From an uncultured Flavobacteriaceae bacterium (GTDB taxonomy: Bacteria; Bacteroidota; Bacteroidia; Flavobacteriales; Flavobacteriaceae), in NCBI GenBank assembly GCA_947497245.1, contig CANMFO010000002.1, positions 806,001 to 870,000 on the forward strand: a stretch of 64,000 nt of DNA. The letters are read 5' to 3'. A model generated the notes under the pieces. It searched no databases. It had not been told where the DNA came from and was given only the letters and a program-made list of their open reading frames with translations. Below, in pieces: positions 10,812 to 19,344 of the stretch (the first letter of the stretch is position 1; every line of letters begins with the position of its first letter). A program made the translations under genes and the position numbers.

Positions 10812-13235
10812 TTATTCCGTTCCCAAACTCTTCGCCGGGTTGGCCAGTGCCGCTTTCATCGATTGGAAGCTGACCGTGAACATGGTTAGCGAGAGGCAGG
10901 CGATTCCCGCCAGGGCGATCATCCACCATTTGAAATCGATGTGGTAGGCAAAGTTGGAAAGCCACCCATTCAATAAATACCAACTTATAGGAGCGGCTAT
11001 GATCAGCCCGACAAGCATCAACTTGACAAAGTCGCCCGATAAAAGATACAGTAGTCCCGCAAGGCTGGAGCCCAACACTTTCCGGATTCCTATCTCCTTG
11101 GTCCGGCTTCTGGCCACAAACGCACTCATGGCAAAAAGGCCCATAAAGGCCAATAAGACCACAATGACCGAAAAGAAGTTCAGGAGCTTGAAATGTTCCT
11201 TGTCCTGCACAAAAAAACGGGCGAACTTATCATTGAGGACATGGAATTCCATAGGTGTCTTTGGATCGAAGGAATCGTTTACGGCACCAAGTGCGGCCAC
11301 GGTTTTTGCCCAGTCGGCCGTTTTTATCTTAAGGGTGTAGTAGTCGATGGAATGCAATGGGTTGTTCCAATTTCCAACGATCAGTGGTTTTATCCCGGTT
11401 CTGAAGTCCTCAATTTGAAAATCTTCCAGTACCCCGGTTATTCGGGCCCGAAAGGGTACTTCCAGACTTCGGCTGCTGCCCCCATAATTGACGAAGGGCA
11501 CCTCGATGATCTGACCGATGGGATTTTCCAGTCCCAGGGCGGCGACCGCAGCCTGGTTGACCAATACTTTGGAACTGTCGGAGGGGGAGCCCGAAAAATT
11601 GCTTCCCATGTGCAGGGCAATGTGATAGGTTTCCAAAAAATCCCTGTCCGCGCCCAGGAACAACATATCTTTTGCTTCCGTTGTCGGCTGCCCGTTCCGT
11701 TTGGCCTTTAAGAGCGGTATGTTTTTCCATTCCCCGGGGACCCTTGAACTAACGCTTACCGAATTTACCTCCGGGAGTCGTAAAAACTCGTTTTTAATGG
11801 CCCTGAACTGGGATCGTAAAATTCCACTGTTGATGTCTATGGTGGCCAGACCTTCCTTTTCGAAACCCAGTTCCCGGCTTTCCAGGAACTTCATTTGCTG
11901 GTTAAAGACAAAAGAGGCGGTAAGAAAGGTAATCACAGCTATAAACTGAAAGGTGAGCATGAACCTTCGAAAAGGCAATTTGGAACCCAAGTTGACCGTG
12001 CTTCTCAAGGAAGACGACATTCCGGTCCGTACAATCAACCAGAAGGGGTAGGCTACAGAGACCAGGCTCAGGAACAGTCCCGTAAGCACTACGATCAGCA
12101 TCCCGAAGATCGGCACCTGAGTCAGGTCCAGTGTGGTGCTGAACCAATTTTGAATAAGGGACTGTCCCGTCCAAAGGAGGGCATAGGCCAAGGTCATGGA
12201 TATGGTGATCAATACCAGGCTTTCTGCCAAAAATTGCTGCAGCAGGTGCAGTTTCCCTGCACCCACGATCTGTCGAAGCCCAATTTCCTTGGCCCTGTCG
12301 ATAAAGGCAATGTTGAGCAGACCCGCATAGTTGAAACAGGCCACCAAAAGAATGAGAATGCCTACCCAGAAGAACAAGCGCACATAAAGTCCATTTCCCT
12401 TGGCCTTGTTCATTTCACCTTCCACTTCATTTTCATAGAGGTGAATATCCTGTACCGGCTGTAGGGAATAGGTGCTACTGAACGTTCGGTCCTGGGGGTA
12501 ATTGTCCCGGGCCAATGCGGTGACCTTTTCCCCTAGGGCTGCCACGTCCGCTTTTGGCGCGAGCTTGAAATAGGTGATCAATTCGTTTCTCGTCCATTCC
12601 GAGGCCATGAATCCATCGAACCACCCAAAAATTTCAGAGGCCATTTGTTGGCTTAAAAAAACAAGGTTTTCCAAATGGGAGTTTTCGGGAAAATCATCCA
12701 AAACCCCGACCACGGCATAATCCCCGTACCCGGTCTTTAAAATTTTCCCCAGTGCGGTCGTATCGCCAAAATAGAGTTCTTTTGTGGATTTTGTCAAAAT
12801 AATACCATTGGGCCGGTTCGATAGATCGGTATGGGTTCCTTCGATCAGGGGAAAATCGAACACCTGCAAAAATTGATCGTCCATAATGGCCAAAGGCTGA
12901 TGGGTGACCGTCTCCGGATCGTTCCCCACATTGGACCTTCCTATGTACAGTAACTGGGTGTGGTTTTCCACCTCGTCAAACAGAGACTTCGACGCACTGC
13001 CCACCTTGGGAGGTGACTGTGCCAATTCGCGAACGGTACCGTTTTCATCTACGGTTTTTTGGAGCAAGCGGAACACCCCCTCCTGTTCCTGATCAAAGGA
13101 AGTTTCCTTTAAGACGTAGGCATTCAGTAGAAAAAAGCAAAAGAAGCCCAGGGTAAGGCCGAGCACATTGATCAAAGAAAACGATGCGTGGTTCTTGAGG
13201 TACCTGAAAGCTACTTTAATATGGTTTGTAAACAT
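10812..13235 (-). CDS. FtsX/MacB-type ABC transporter permease, divergent double-module member
   Basis: This is an 807-aa member. The reading frame opens with a GTG at 13241, but the ATG at 13235 gives MFTNHIKVAFRYLKNH in register with its paralogs. It is the most divergent complete copy. The start has AFRYL instead of AWRNL, and the first FtsX loop reads NYAGLLNIAFIDRAKEIGLR in place of the usual N-(L/I)-(S/A)-T-A core. The linker before segment 5 lacks the usual PVEVLKG-like motif, and the tail is NPAKSLGTE. The second FtsX loop, ARSRTKEIGIRKVLGSSL, is normal. Either the first module has a changed function or this copy is an older paralog. It sits in the array with gaps of 20 and 37 bp. Confidence 0.92.
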   Translation of the reverse strand: MFTNHIKVAFRYLKNHASFSLINVLGLTLGFFCFFLLNAYVLKETSFDQEQEGVFRLLQKTVDENGTVRELAQSPPKVGSASKSLFDEVENHTQLLYIGRSNVGNDPETVTHQPLAIMDDQFLQVFDFPLIEGTHTDLSNRPNGIILTKSTKELYFGDTTALGKILKTGYGDYAVVGVLDDFPENSHLENLVFLSQQMASEIFGWFDGFMASEWTRNELITYFKLAPKADVAALGEKVTALARDNYPQDRTFSSTYSLQPVQDIHLYENEVEGEMNKAKGNGLYVRLFFWVGILILLVACFNYAGLLNIAFIDRAKEIGLRQIVGAGKLHLLQQFLAESLVLITISMTLAYALLWTGQSLIQNWFSTTLDLTQVPIFGMLIVVLTGLFLSLVSVAYPFWLIVRTGMSSSLRSTVNLGSKLPFRRFMLTFQFIAVITFLTASFVFNQQMKFLESRELGFEKEGLATIDINSGILRSQFRAIKNEFLRLPEVNSVSVSSRVPGEWKNIPLLKAKRNGQPTTEAKDMLFLGADRDFLETYHIALHMGSNFSGSPSDSSKVLVNQAAVAALGLENPIGQIIEVPFVNYGGSSRSLEVPFRARITGVLEDFQIEDFRTGIKPLIVGNWNNPLHSIDYYTLKIKTADWAKTVAALGAVNDSFDPKTPMEFHVLNDKFARFFVQDKEHFKLLNFFSVIVVLLAFMGLFAMSAFVARSRTKEIGIRKVLGSSLAGLLYLLSGDFVKLMLVGLIIAAPISWYLLNGWLSNFAYHIDFKWWMIALAGIACLSLTMFTVSFQSMKAALANPAKSLGTE

Positions 13236-13272
13236 AATCACTTTTTTTTCCGCTGCTGGGCAGGGGTGTCAT

Positions 13273-15657
13273 TTATTCCGCCCGCAGGCTTTTTACCGGA
13301 TTCGCATAGGCCGCTTTAAGGGTTTGGTAACTGATCGTCATCAGGGTAATTGCCATGATCGCGAAAATGGCAATGGCAAAATGCCACCATTGGATATCGG
13401 TCCGGTAGCTATACCCCTGTAACCATTGTTCCATGGCGTACCAGGCAAGGGGAGTGGCTATAACACCGGCGATCAGGATCAGTCTCAAAAAGTCGACCGA
13501 GAAAAGGGCCAAAATTTGGGTGGCATTGCTTCCCAGAATTTTTCGGATCCCTATTTCTTTGGTACGCTGTCCCACAAAGAACAGGATCAGGCCGTATAGC
13601 CCCAAACAACCGAGAAAGATGGCCAGTCCCGAGAACACCTTGGAGAGCGACAGGTAGCGTTGTTCCGCTTCGTATTGTGCAGCGACACGGTCGTCCAAAA
13701 AATGGTACTCAAAAACGTGATCTGCAAAAGTGTTCGACCATTGTTCCCCTATCTTTTGAAGGGTAGCCTTGGTGTTCAGATGATTTATCTTTATCCCGAT
13801 TTCACCGTACCAGTCCGTTTTTGCAGCGATATATACCGGGCTTATTTCCTCGGTAAAACTGCGGTTGTGAAAATTGTTCACGACCCCAACGATCGTGGCC
13901 GTCACACTGCCTCCGCTCACATGGATTTCTTTGCCCAGCATTTCTTCAACGGATGTCAGGCCCAGTTTTTCACCCAACTTTTGGTTCACGAGCACTTCGG
14001 TAAGGGAGTCGTTTTTGAAGTAATTTCTTCCGGCAATAAGTTCAACACCAAAGGTCTTCAAATAATCCTCGTCCCCTATTTTGGCTTGGACATTGAATTC
14101 TTCCCGTTCGGACCGGGTGTGGTACCGTATGGATGTGCCCCAATTGCTCTCCGCGGCTCCCGGGCTGCCCAGGCAGGCCGAGACCTTCTGTACACCGGGG
14201 ATTTTTTGGATGCGTTCCTTTAAGGCGTACAGGGGCACCGATTCAATTTCGGATGGAATCGAAACCATTACAATGGATTCCTTGTCGAAACCCAAATCGG
14301 TGTTGACGGCATAATCGATCTGTTTCGAGATGATCAGGGTCGATGCGATCAGTACAATGGATATGACGAATTGGGCAACGACCAGTACTTTTCGGGTCGT
14401 GGCGCCTCCGGTGTCGGTGTGGTTCAGTTTTCCCTTCAATGCCAGAACGGGCAGGATACGCGACATCAATATACCGGGATAACTTCCGGAAAAGAAGGCT
14501 ACTAGGATCAGGAGCACTGTCAAAAAGACAAAAAACCGAACTTCCAAAAGATTATTTGGGCTCAGTTGCAGCTCGAAGAGATTATTAAAAGCGGGAAGGA
14601 AGGCCAATGCCAATGATACACCGATGATGACGGCAAACAGACTGATCACGAAAGTTTCCGACAGGAATTGCCAAAACAGGTGTTTTTTAAAGCTCCCCAG
14701 TACTTTTCGTACCCCGATTTCTTTGGCTCGATAAAAAGCCTGTGCTGTTGAGATATTGATGAAATTGATGGAAGCTATCGCAATCAAGAAGAATCCGATA
14801 ATGGCGAAAACCCATAGGACCATAGGGTCGACTCCTCCGTACAGTGGATTGAAATGGACATCCGATAGCGGCTGTAACTTATAAACGTGCCGGTTCTTGT
14901 TTCCCGGTCTGAATTTCTTGGGGAGTTCCAAAAGCGCCGTTTCGATATCGGCGACCTGTTGATCCGGTTTCAGGAGTGCATAGCATTGCAGATTATCGGA
15001 TATGCCGTTCCAGTTTTCCTCCGCGGCAAATTCGAAGAAATCTTCAAGGTTTTTAAAGGAGACGAAAACCTGACTGTTCAAAAAAGTGGTTTTCGGCAAG
15101 TTCTTGAGCACCCCTGTAATCTCAATGGATTTATCATTTTCCAGGACAAAGCTTCTTCCTACCACATCGGTTTCCCCGAACAGGGTCAGGGCCATCTCCG
15201 CGGTGACCACTGCCGTGTTAGGAGCTGCGAGCGAAACATCGTTCGCTCCGTTGACCAGTGGAAAATTGAAAATCCGGAAAAAATCTTCCTCCACGAAAGC
15301 TATGTCCTGTTTGAACTTGTCAAGCGTCCCATTTTTTGGGACATCGATGACCAATCCTCCGAGGGTCACTATTTTGGCCACTTCCTCGGCATAGGCATAA
15401 TCTTCCCGGAAGACCTTGGCAAATCCAGGGGGCACACTGGGTTCAAAAGCTATATGGTCGCGATGCTGCTCGGTGTTTATTCTGTATATCCTATCGGAAT
15501 GGGTGTGGAAGTCATCATAGGAAAGGTGATGGTTCAAAAAAAGATATATCAAGATGCTGCCGCCAAAACCAATGGCGAGACCAAGGATATTTATGGTGGC
15601 AAAGACCTTCCTTTTGGTCAGGTTTCTCCAAGCAATTTTGATATAGTTTTTGAACAT
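13273..15657 (-). CDS. FtsX/MacB-type ABC transporter permease, double-module (first of the array)
   Basis: This is a 794-aa permease and the first one after the ATPase gene, 61 bp away. It starts MFKNYIKIAWRNLTKRK. The coupling loops are NISTAQAFYRAKEIGVRKVL and GQRTKEIGIRKILGSNAT, and the tail is NPVKSLRAE. Its first periplasmic domain (DRIYRINTEQHRDHIAFEPS, then VPPGFAKVFREDYAYAEEVA) matches the member at 3502-5889 closely, so the two form a sub-family despite three different permeases between them. Being adjacent to the ATPase, it is the most likely ancestral partner; that is inference. Confidence 0.93.
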   Translation of the reverse strand: MFKNYIKIAWRNLTKRKVFATINILGLAIGFGGSILIYLFLNHHLSYDDFHTHSDRIYRINTEQHRDHIAFEPSVPPGFAKVFREDYAYAEEVAKIVTLGGLVIDVPKNGTLDKFKQDIAFVEEDFFRIFNFPLVNGANDVSLAAPNTAVVTAEMALTLFGETDVVGRSFVLENDKSIEITGVLKNLPKTTFLNSQVFVSFKNLEDFFEFAAEENWNGISDNLQCYALLKPDQQVADIETALLELPKKFRPGNKNRHVYKLQPLSDVHFNPLYGGVDPMVLWVFAIIGFFLIAIASINFINISTAQAFYRAKEIGVRKVLGSFKKHLFWQFLSETFVISLFAVIIGVSLALAFLPAFNNLFELQLSPNNLLEVRFFVFLTVLLILVAFFSGSYPGILMSRILPVLALKGKLNHTDTGGATTRKVLVVAQFVISIVLIASTLIISKQIDYAVNTDLGFDKESIVMVSIPSEIESVPLYALKERIQKIPGVQKVSACLGSPGAAESNWGTSIRYHTRSEREEFNVQAKIGDEDYLKTFGVELIAGRNYFKNDSLTEVLVNQKLGEKLGLTSVEEMLGKEIHVSGGSVTATIVGVVNNFHNRSFTEEISPVYIAAKTDWYGEIGIKINHLNTKATLQKIGEQWSNTFADHVFEYHFLDDRVAAQYEAEQRYLSLSKVFSGLAIFLGCLGLYGLILFFVGQRTKEIGIRKILGSNATQILALFSVDFLRLILIAGVIATPLAWYAMEQWLQGYSYRTDIQWWHFAIAIFAIMAITLMTISYQTLKAAYANPVKSLRAE

Positions 15658-15718
15658 GACGGTTCGTTTTTTGATGAATGCATTTTTTGATTTGATGAAT
15701 AAACCATGGAAACTGGTC

Positions 15719-16414
15719 TCAGACCATTGCCCCCAAAGCCCTGTTTTGACTTTCGGTCACAATTTGCCCGTCAAACAGGTTGATCACCCTGTGGGCATAA
15801 TGCGAATCGCGGTCGGAGTGCGTAACCATTACGATGGTGGTGCCCTCCTGATTGAGTTCGGTCAGCAGGTTCATGACCTCGATACCGTTTTTGGAATCCA
15901 GGTTCCCAGTTGGCTCATCCGCCAAGATCAGCTTGGGGTTGGTCACCACGGCCCTGGCTATGGCCACACGCTGCTGCTGCCCACCTGAGAGTTGGTGTGG
16001 GAAATGTTTTTCCCTATGGGCGATTTTCATGCGTTCCAACACCTTCATCACTTTTTCCTTCCGCTCGGCCTTGCCCATTTTAAGGTAAATGAGGGGCAAC
16101 TCCACATTTTCGTACACGGTAAGCTCGTCAATTAGGTTAAAACTTTGAAAAACAAAGCCCAAATTACCCTTTCGCAGTTCGGTGCGCTGGCGCTCCTTGA
16201 GTCCGCCCACCTCATGGCCTGCAAACTGGTAACTGCCCTCCGTGGGGTTGTCCAACATCCCGATGATGTTAAGCAGGGTCGATTTACCGCAACCAGAAGG
16301 CCCCATGATCGCGGCAAACTCCCCTTCTTCAACCTTTAGGTTGACTTTGTTCAATGCCAAGGTTTCCACTTCCTCGGTTCTAAAGCTCTTTTTCAAATTT
16401 TGGATCTGTATCAT
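15719..16414 (-). CDS. ABC transporter ATP-binding protein (MacB/LolD type)
   Basis: This is a 231-aa cytoplasmic ATPase that should power the FtsX-type permeases downstream. All motifs are intact: Walker [10 protein letters not shown] at 38-46, Q-loop Gln90 in FVFQSFNL, signature [15 protein letters not shown] from 142, Walker B LILADEP with the catalytic Glu167, D-loop NLDS, and His199 in the H-loop. The length and the [11 protein letters not shown] motif fit the LolD/MacB ATPase branch. It is the only ATPase gene in the visible part of the operon, although at least seven permease genes follow. It lies 68 bp after the HlyD-type gene. Confidence 0.95.
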   Translation of the reverse strand: MIQIQNLKKSFRTEEVETLALNKVNLKVEEGEFAAIMGPSGCGKSTLLNIIGMLDNPTEGSYQFAGHEVGGLKERQRTELRKGNLGFVFQSFNLIDELTVYENVELPLIYLKMGKAERKEKVMKVLERMKIAHREKHFPHQLSGGQQQRVAIARAVVTNPKLILADEPTGNLDSKNGIEVMNLLTELNQEGTTIVMVTHSDRDSHYAHRVINLFDGQIVTESQNRALGAMV

Positions 16415-16482
16415 TTTTGACTAGGTTTAATTCATTACTATAAAGACATCCCGTACTTCGCGATGTGACAGTTGATATTCGC

Positions 16483-17733
16483 TTATTTTAAAACTATTCG
16501 TTCCGCTTCCCCGAAGCTGTCGTAATTACTGGTGATCACTTTTTCCCCGGCCTCCAGCCCTTCCAATACCTCATAGTAACGGGAATTCTGCTTTCCGATT
16601 CGGATCGAACGTTTTATGGCCTCCCCGCCATCCGGGCCCACAACAAAGATCCACTGTCCCCCGGTGCTTTGAAAGAAACTGCCTTTGGGCAGCAATAGCG
16701 CCTCGCTCGATTCGCCCAATTGGAGTTTGATGTTGTAGCTCTGTCCCGTTCGAATGGTCTCTGGTTTTTCTTTGGTGAAGACCAGGTCTACCTCGAACTT
16801 TCCATTTCGCACCTCCGGGTACACTTTTCTTAGCCGTAGCCCATATTCGCTGTTGTTCCGTTCCAAAACCGCTGTCAAATCGCGGATGACCCGGTCGATA
16901 TAGTGCTCGTCGATGCTTGCCTTGATCTTGTAATCGGTGAGCACGTTGATCTGCCCAATACGCTGGCCCGGTACGATATTCTGCCCTATTTCAGCATCCA
17001 GGAAGCCCAATTGGCCATCGGCAGGGGCCCGGACGTTGAGATGGTCCAATCGTTGGTATACCATGCTCAAGGTCTTGCGCATGCGGTTGAGATCCGCGTC
17101 CAATCCGGTCAATGATGTTTTTCGGAGCTCATCATCCTGCTCTGTCTGCAGTTTTACGATATTGTATTGCTTTTGGGAAAGTTCATAGTTTTCCTTGGAG
17201 GTCAAATACTCTTCCTGTGATATGAGTTCTTCATTGTACAGCGCCTGGTTCTGTTCAAAATTTCGCTTCAGCCGCTGCAGATCGGTACTGGCCGTGGCTA
17301 GGGACCGACGTCCTTCCACTTGACGGGAGTCGAAGGTCAGTTTGGTAGAGCGGAGGTCGTTCTGTTTTATGGCGAGGTTGCTCTCGCTGGTCATGATCTG
17401 CTCGTACAGGTTGATGTTTTCCAGTTTTAGGATAATATCTCCCTGCTTTACGGTCGCTCCTTCCTCAATGAGTTTTTCCATGACACGGCCGCCCTCGTAA
17501 GCATCCATAAATATGGTGGTAATGGGGGCCACATTTCCATTGATGGTGATGTAATCATCGAATTTGCCCTGGGTGACATCGGCAATGGAAAGCTTGTCCT
17601 TTTCCGTGCGAAAGGTGGAAACCGAATTTCCAAAGGCCAGTTGATACCCGGCGAACAATATCAGCAGCCCAAGGGCGATATAGCCATAGTGTTTGGGCCG
17701 TAATCCTTTTTTCTTTTCGAGTTGTATGTCCAT
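16483..17733 (-). CDS. HlyD/MacA-type periplasmic adaptor (membrane fusion protein)
   Basis: This is a 416-aa adaptor expected to bridge the inner-membrane permease and the TolC-type channel across the periplasm. It has a short cytoplasmic start, one membrane anchor (about 16-35, YGYIALGLLILFAGYQLAFG), and the first half of a lipoyl-like domain with GGRVMEKLIEEGATVKQGD (about 81-99). A long helical hairpin rich in Gln, Leu and Glu follows (about 110-250), then the second lipoyl half (VRAPADGQLG) and beta-barrel and membrane-proximal domains. The gene is 62 bp downstream of the TolC-type gene and 68 bp upstream of the ATPase, the classic order of a tripartite exporter. Confidence 0.93.
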   Translation of the reverse strand: MDIQLEKKKGLRPKHYGYIALGLLILFAGYQLAFGNSVSTFRTEKDKLSIADVTQGKFDDYITINGNVAPITTIFMDAYEGGRVMEKLIEEGATVKQGDIILKLENINLYEQIMTSESNLAIKQNDLRSTKLTFDSRQVEGRRSLATASTDLQRLKRNFEQNQALYNEELISQEEYLTSKENYELSQKQYNIVKLQTEQDDELRKTSLTGLDADLNRMRKTLSMVYQRLDHLNVRAPADGQLGFLDAEIGQNIVPGQRIGQINVLTDYKIKASIDEHYIDRVIRDLTAVLERNNSEYGLRLRKVYPEVRNGKFEVDLVFTKEKPETIRTGQSYNIKLQLGESSEALLLPKGSFFQSTGGQWIFVVGPDGGEAIKRSIRIGKQNSRYYEVLEGLEAGEKVITSNYDSFGEAERIVLK

Positions 17734-17795
17734 TTTGTTGCGTTACTTTATTGTTAAGTTATTCCATAGGGTCGGGGGCAGCATGCCCAAACCCG

Positions 17796-19145
17796 CTAAT
17801 TGATATTAAAAACGGGTAGTCCCCGATAAAAGTCCAAGGTGCTTTTGTTGATTTCCGCCCGCAGGCGCACCTGTAGGTTCTCGTTTTGCGCACTGGCGAA
17901 CAAATTCTTTGCGGTAAACAGTTCGATCGCGTTGATCATCCCTTTTTCATACCGCTTTTGGGCGATGGTGAATGCCAGGCTCTGGGCATCGACCTTTTGG
18001 GTGCTTTGCTCATATTCCACCAGGAGGGAATTGTACTCCTGCACCAACGTCTGGATGGCCTGAAATATGACCTGCTCCTGTACTTCCAGGTTGTTCTCGG
18101 CCCGGAGGCGTTCTATTTTCTGTTGCTTCACCCTAGATCTTGCCGACCAACCGTTGCTGATGGGAACATTGAGCCGTACTCCTACGTACTGCGATATGTT
18201 GTCGTTGAACTGATCCCGGAACGGAACGGTGTTTTTCGTAATACTGTCTCTCGTAGTCTCGAAATAGCCCGTGGCAACCCCTCCAAACAACGATAGACTG
18301 GGGTAAAGGCCTCCCCTTGCCACGGCGACCTGCTTTTTGGCCGCTTTCGCCCTTAGCTCCTGGGCTTTAAGAATGGGCATAAAACCCTTTGCAGCGGCAA
18401 AGATCGAGTCTGTTTGAATTTGGGAGGCTTCCGAACCCTTCGTTTCCTCGACCAGTCCCCGTTCAATGATAATGTCGTCCGTGCCCTCCAGGTTCATCTC
18501 CTGCATCAAGGTCAATTTGGCCCCTACCAACTGGTTCTCGCTCTGGGTCAAATTGAGTTTGTCGGTCAACAAAAGGGACTCCGCCTCGTACAGGTCGGCA
18601 CCTGCTTTCAATCCCAGGTCGATCTGCCTTTTTACCAGGTCGTAGTTCGTTTGGGACACCGCGAGCTGTTCATTGGAGATGGCCACCAATCCCTCGAAGA
18701 ACTGAATGTCGTAGAATGCCTGCATCACCCGAAAGGCCAGCAAATATTTTTGTTGCAGCGCCTCCTCCTTGGTGGCCTTGTACAAAAGTTTTGACGCCTT
18801 GATCGCATTTATTTTGAGAAAGCCCTGAAAGAGGTCGATCGAAGCGTCGAGCGAATAGTTGTTGGAGAAAAAATCTGTGGTCACCACGTCGTTGGTAAAG
18901 GGATCCGTACTTCGTCCAAAATTGATGACGTAGTTTGTATTTCCACTTATATTGGGCAACAAATTGCGAATGGACTGTCGGTAGGTCTCCCTGCCCGATT
19001 GTTCGGTGTATTCGAAATCGTTTAGTTGCAGGTTGTGCTCCAGTGCATAGGTGACACAATCGTCCAAAGTCCACTTTTCCTGTGCCATGAGCGGGAGGCC
19101 CAGCAGAAAAACGAGAACAAAGCTTATTTTAAATTTTCGAGACAT
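17796..19145 (-). CDS. TolC-type outer-membrane efflux channel
   Basis: This is a 449-aa outer-membrane channel subunit. An ATG at 19163 is also possible, but the ATG at 19145 gives MSRKFKISFVLVFLLGLPLMAQE, a clean signal peptide, so it is preferred. Two outer-membrane efflux repeats follow. The first is around EKWTLDDCVTYALEHNLQLN; the second holds the long helices ending with KRYEKGMINAIELFTAKNLF. TolC-type proteins form trimers that cross the outer membrane and the periplasm. It is the first gene of the long minus-strand export operon, and the regulatory gap upstream is shared with the divergent response regulator. Confidence 0.93.
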   Translation of the reverse strand: MSRKFKISFVLVFLLGLPLMAQEKWTLDDCVTYALEHNLQLNDFEYTEQSGRETYRQSIRNLLPNISGNTNYVINFGRSTDPFTNDVVTTDFFSNNYSLDASIDLFQGFLKINAIKASKLLYKATKEEALQQKYLLAFRVMQAFYDIQFFEGLVAISNEQLAVSQTNYDLVKRQIDLGLKAGADLYEAESLLLTDKLNLTQSENQLVGAKLTLMQEMNLEGTDDIIIERGLVEETKGSEASQIQTDSIFAAAKGFMPILKAQELRAKAAKKQVAVARGGLYPSLSLFGGVATGYFETTRDSITKNTVPFRDQFNDNISQYVGVRLNVPISNGWSARSRVKQQKIERLRAENNLEVQEQVIFQAIQTLVQEYNSLLVEYEQSTQKVDAQSLAFTIAQKRYEKGMINAIELFTAKNLFASAQNENLQVRLRAEINKSTLDFYRGLPVFNIN

Positions 19146-19179
19146 ATCATATTGGTGTGCCATTTGCAGTACTACTGTT

Positions 19180-19186
19180 GTGCCAA
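19180..19186 (-). promoter_or_regulatory. Possible sigma-54 promoter -24 element (TTGGCAC) for the export operon
   Basis: On the minus strand this reads TTGGCAC, a full match to the -24 half of the sigma-54 consensus. The matching -12 half is poor: at the required spacing the sequence reads TAGTA instead of TTGCA. If real, transcription would start near 19159, just ahead of the ATG at 19145. A competing sigma-A-type reading is TATTCTTG at 19184-19191 (7 of 8 positions counting the free ones). The call rests mainly on the divergent NtrC-type regulator and the palindrome upstream. Confidence 0.3.
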
Positions 19187-19247
19187 GAATATACTTTGCT
19201 TGTAATCAAAGACTTATGTCTGTTTTCCATAGAAATTGTGCTATAAA

Positions 19248-19266
19248 CTGTAAAATAGTTTTACAG
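19248..19266. promoter_or_regulatory. Perfect 8-3-8 palindrome, candidate enhancer for the NtrC-type regulator
   Basis: CTGTAAAATAGTTTTACAG has two perfect 8-base arms around a 3-base centre. It lies in the divergent gap between the TolC-type gene and the response-regulator gene. Its centre is about 98 bp upstream of the start point implied by the possible -24 element. That is the usual distance for an upstream activator site of sigma-54 enhancer-binding proteins. Binding by the adjacent regulator is inference. Confidence 0.55.
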
Positions 19267-19344
19267 ATATTGTCAAAAAAATGGACACTTTATACAATGT
19301 ACTGATTTCAAATCGTAGTTTTAACCTTGATTTATTGATTCGCT

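Noticed and set aside
19150-19172. Second TGGCAC motif, on the minus strand just at the upstream TolC ATG
   Set aside because: The matching -12 position is even poorer than for the first motif, and the start point would fall past the likely start codon.
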